Shown here: positions 61,861-64,000 of the stretch, piece by piece
Layout: each line of letters opens with the position of its first letter
Numbering within the stretch: the first letter of the stretch is position 1
Origin: Stercorarius parasiticus
Lineage: Eukaryota > Chordata > Aves > Charadriiformes > Stercorariidae
Direction: 5' to 3'
Assembly: GCA_013396915.1 (NCBI GenBank)
Contig: VWZL01002024.1
Coordinates: 476,977-540,976 of the forward strand
DNA: 64,000 nt
Made by a program: the position numbers and the translations under genes
Notes under the pieces: generated by a model
What the model saw: the letters and a program-made list of their open reading frames with translations, nothing else
Databases searched by the model: none
What the model was told of the DNA's origin: nothing

Positions 61861-64000
61861 ACACCATAACAAAAGACAAGGTAAGGCAACATTACGTCAA
61901 GCACGCCATTAGCACTCAACAGGATTAAAACAGGAAAAAAAAAAGAAAAAAGCAGTCCACAGATTATTAGCCACAGACAGTAACAAGAGAAAAAGAATTC
62001 CTAGTCATGCATTTAAACACTTTCTTTTTTGGAATGCATATCACATTGTCATAAATTATGAAATAAAATAACAGTTATAGTCACTGGACTAAATCACCCA
62101 AGTATAAGAAAAACTAGAGTTGCAAAAATAACTCCAAAGACATGCAATGCCCACCTTCTACCTGTCTTAACACAACGAGCTGTGGAACAAGAATGGCTGG
62201 ATGTCACCCACGACTGGGTCTGAACATGCACAAATGCAAATACAAGACCATTCCTTCACAGCAGTTTTCAAGTAAACATTTGAGAACATAATGGTTGCAC
62301 AATTGAAACAGGGTACAAACTACAAGCTGATTATATTATGGAGGTCTATAACATTGTGAAAAATAAACTGGAGAACAAGGGGGAAGATAAAAGACTCGCC
62401 AATTACATTTAATGAAGTATTCCTATAGCATGGCTTTTATCAATTAATTTAATTTCATTCAAAAAACAAGTTGTATCAAGGTCCTGTACTGCAAATAATC
62501 TAAACTCGCTTTTTGTGTCACATAGCTAAATTGTTGCAAATTTGCACATATTCAAAGACAAAATGTTGACTGTGTACGAGTTGGTTTTGTACCAGACTGT
62601 TTTCTGACAGCATCTGAACATAAAAATCCGGCACAAAACAAATGTAATCATCTTGCTGGGAAGGTTTTCTAAAGCCTTACAAATAGATCAGGGTACTATA
62701 GCAGAAAAGGAGCAGAAATACCACATCAAATCACCTCAGGTAAGAAATTCCTGTGGAAGCAAAGGCACCAAGCCTTAGAAACCATTTGATGGAACAGCTG
62801 CCTCTCCCTCCCCCCACAGTTGTACAAAACACCATTCTCAGAGCATAAGAGTTCTGCATACTGTGAATGTTTAAGAACAAAATCAGTTTTGCTTTAAGCA
62901 AAGTTTGACGTCAAACACAGACCTATAGTTAGTGCTGAAAAACAGACTGTATTTTATAAATTGATCAAATAAAAAAAACCTTAACATCAAATTAGCAGAT
63001 ATACTTAAAACCCAAAGACCAAAGGCTAAAATAAAACACCACAGGTGGGAAATGAAAAGATCTCTTTCACGCTTTTAACTCTAACTTCTACGATGGCTAA
63101 ACACACCCGTATTTCTTGAAAACTTGACTAAAACAGATATTTGGTATCTCTCTGGGAATTCGTTACTGACATTTTCATGAGAGCCACTAACAAATACACC
63201 ATTCATTAATGGGAAACAGGTGTCTGTATTCTTCCAACATAGTTTCCCTTTTCAATTTCAAACTGTGGGCTTTGAAATGATGCCATAGAGTGCTTCATAT
63301 GAAGGAGTGGTGAGGAAATGAACTGACTTTTGCAAATCCAGTATTGTAATAAGTGACAATTACATAGCAATAATTCTCTAGTTTTCTAAGGCATATAACA
63401 TTTGCCACTTAAGCATCAATTCTGTTACTGAGAAGTCTTACAGCTTTTCAGACCTGCCTATTTTAGAAACAATGAATAACATTTTAAAATAATTTTGTCC
63501 TTAAACAAAATACATTCTTTTTCTCCATTACCCTAAATTTTCTTTGCATTTTCTATGTTTTCCTGTCCTGTATGTAATTCCTTGGACTGCTGGAGCAAAA
63601 ATTATCAAAGGAAGGGAGGAAACTAGTAATAATTTTTTAACTTTATATTTAATAAATTTGAATTATTCAGAAAAGACACAAAAGCAAACTACAAACAATC
63701 TAAAATTCTGTCTTAGGAAGCCAAACTCTTCTTTTAGTCTGATTTTTCAGATTGTCAGCAGAACCAGTTACTATTGCTACAAACAGTGGAGTAATAATGT
63801 TATGATATAAATGCTTGTATCAAACATAACAAAGCTTTCAGAAGCAAAGTTTTGTGATAGCAATTTGAACAGCTACTTCCGAATTACAAATGACTGAAAA
63901 TATCACTGAGTTAATGGACTCTGTGATCCAGGATGTTGAGGAGTATGAAAATGCCCCTCAGAAAAAAGTGCAGAAAAAAAGAAAAAAGGAGGGTGGGGTG

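Overview
This is a vertebrate nuclear window, almost certainly from a bird. The evidence is an AT-rich, intron-dominated sequence, CR1 LINE copies with the avian-type 3' tail, and several solo LTRs of bird endogenous-retrovirus families. One gene accounts for essentially the whole window: DENND4A (DENN domain-containing 4A, also called c-myc promoter-binding protein), on the minus strand. I could trace a continuous 32-exon coding sequence from the start codon at 51843 to the TAA at 4804-4802. Every splice phase joins and the exon lengths sum to 5,862 nt, which is 1,953 codons plus the stop. The paralogue was chosen as 4A rather than 4B or 4C from the N-terminal sequence after the shared [20 protein letters not shown] start and from the ending in [10 protein letters not shown].

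Layout from left to right, against the direction of transcription. 1-4801 is the 3' UTR; all canonical AATAAA signals downstream of the stop cluster at 124-473. 4802-15142 holds the C-terminal exons (32-25), including a cysteine-rich zinc-ribbon-like exon. 16852-22969 holds exons 24-21, including the 1,148-bp exon 22 that encodes the long disordered, Ser-rich middle of the protein. 23750-28413 holds exons 20-16, with the PPR motif and a frame-neutral exon. 28912-41789 holds exons 15-4 (the tripartite DENN module). 43058-51860 holds exons 3-1 (the MABP region and the start codon). 51861-64000 shows no coding exon and no CpG-island promoter, so I read it as 5' intron; the promoter should lie beyond the right edge.

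Inserted elements, all intronic: an internally deleted CR1 (about 7716-8399), a diverged LTR (about 11590-12378), an LTR scrap (15379-15449), a solo LTR with a perfect 5-bp target duplication (15946-16503), a large solo LTR in the same sense as the gene (46641-47575), and an antisense CR1 3' end (about 60373-60672).

I did not find a novel multigene system. The most notable points are two GC-AG introns in the one gene that share the same 13-nt donor context, one of which has a readthrough stop followed 12 nt later by an AATAAA signal; a 36-bp microexon; and the LTR insertions. No RNA gene, CRISPR array, operon or second protein-coding gene was recognised.
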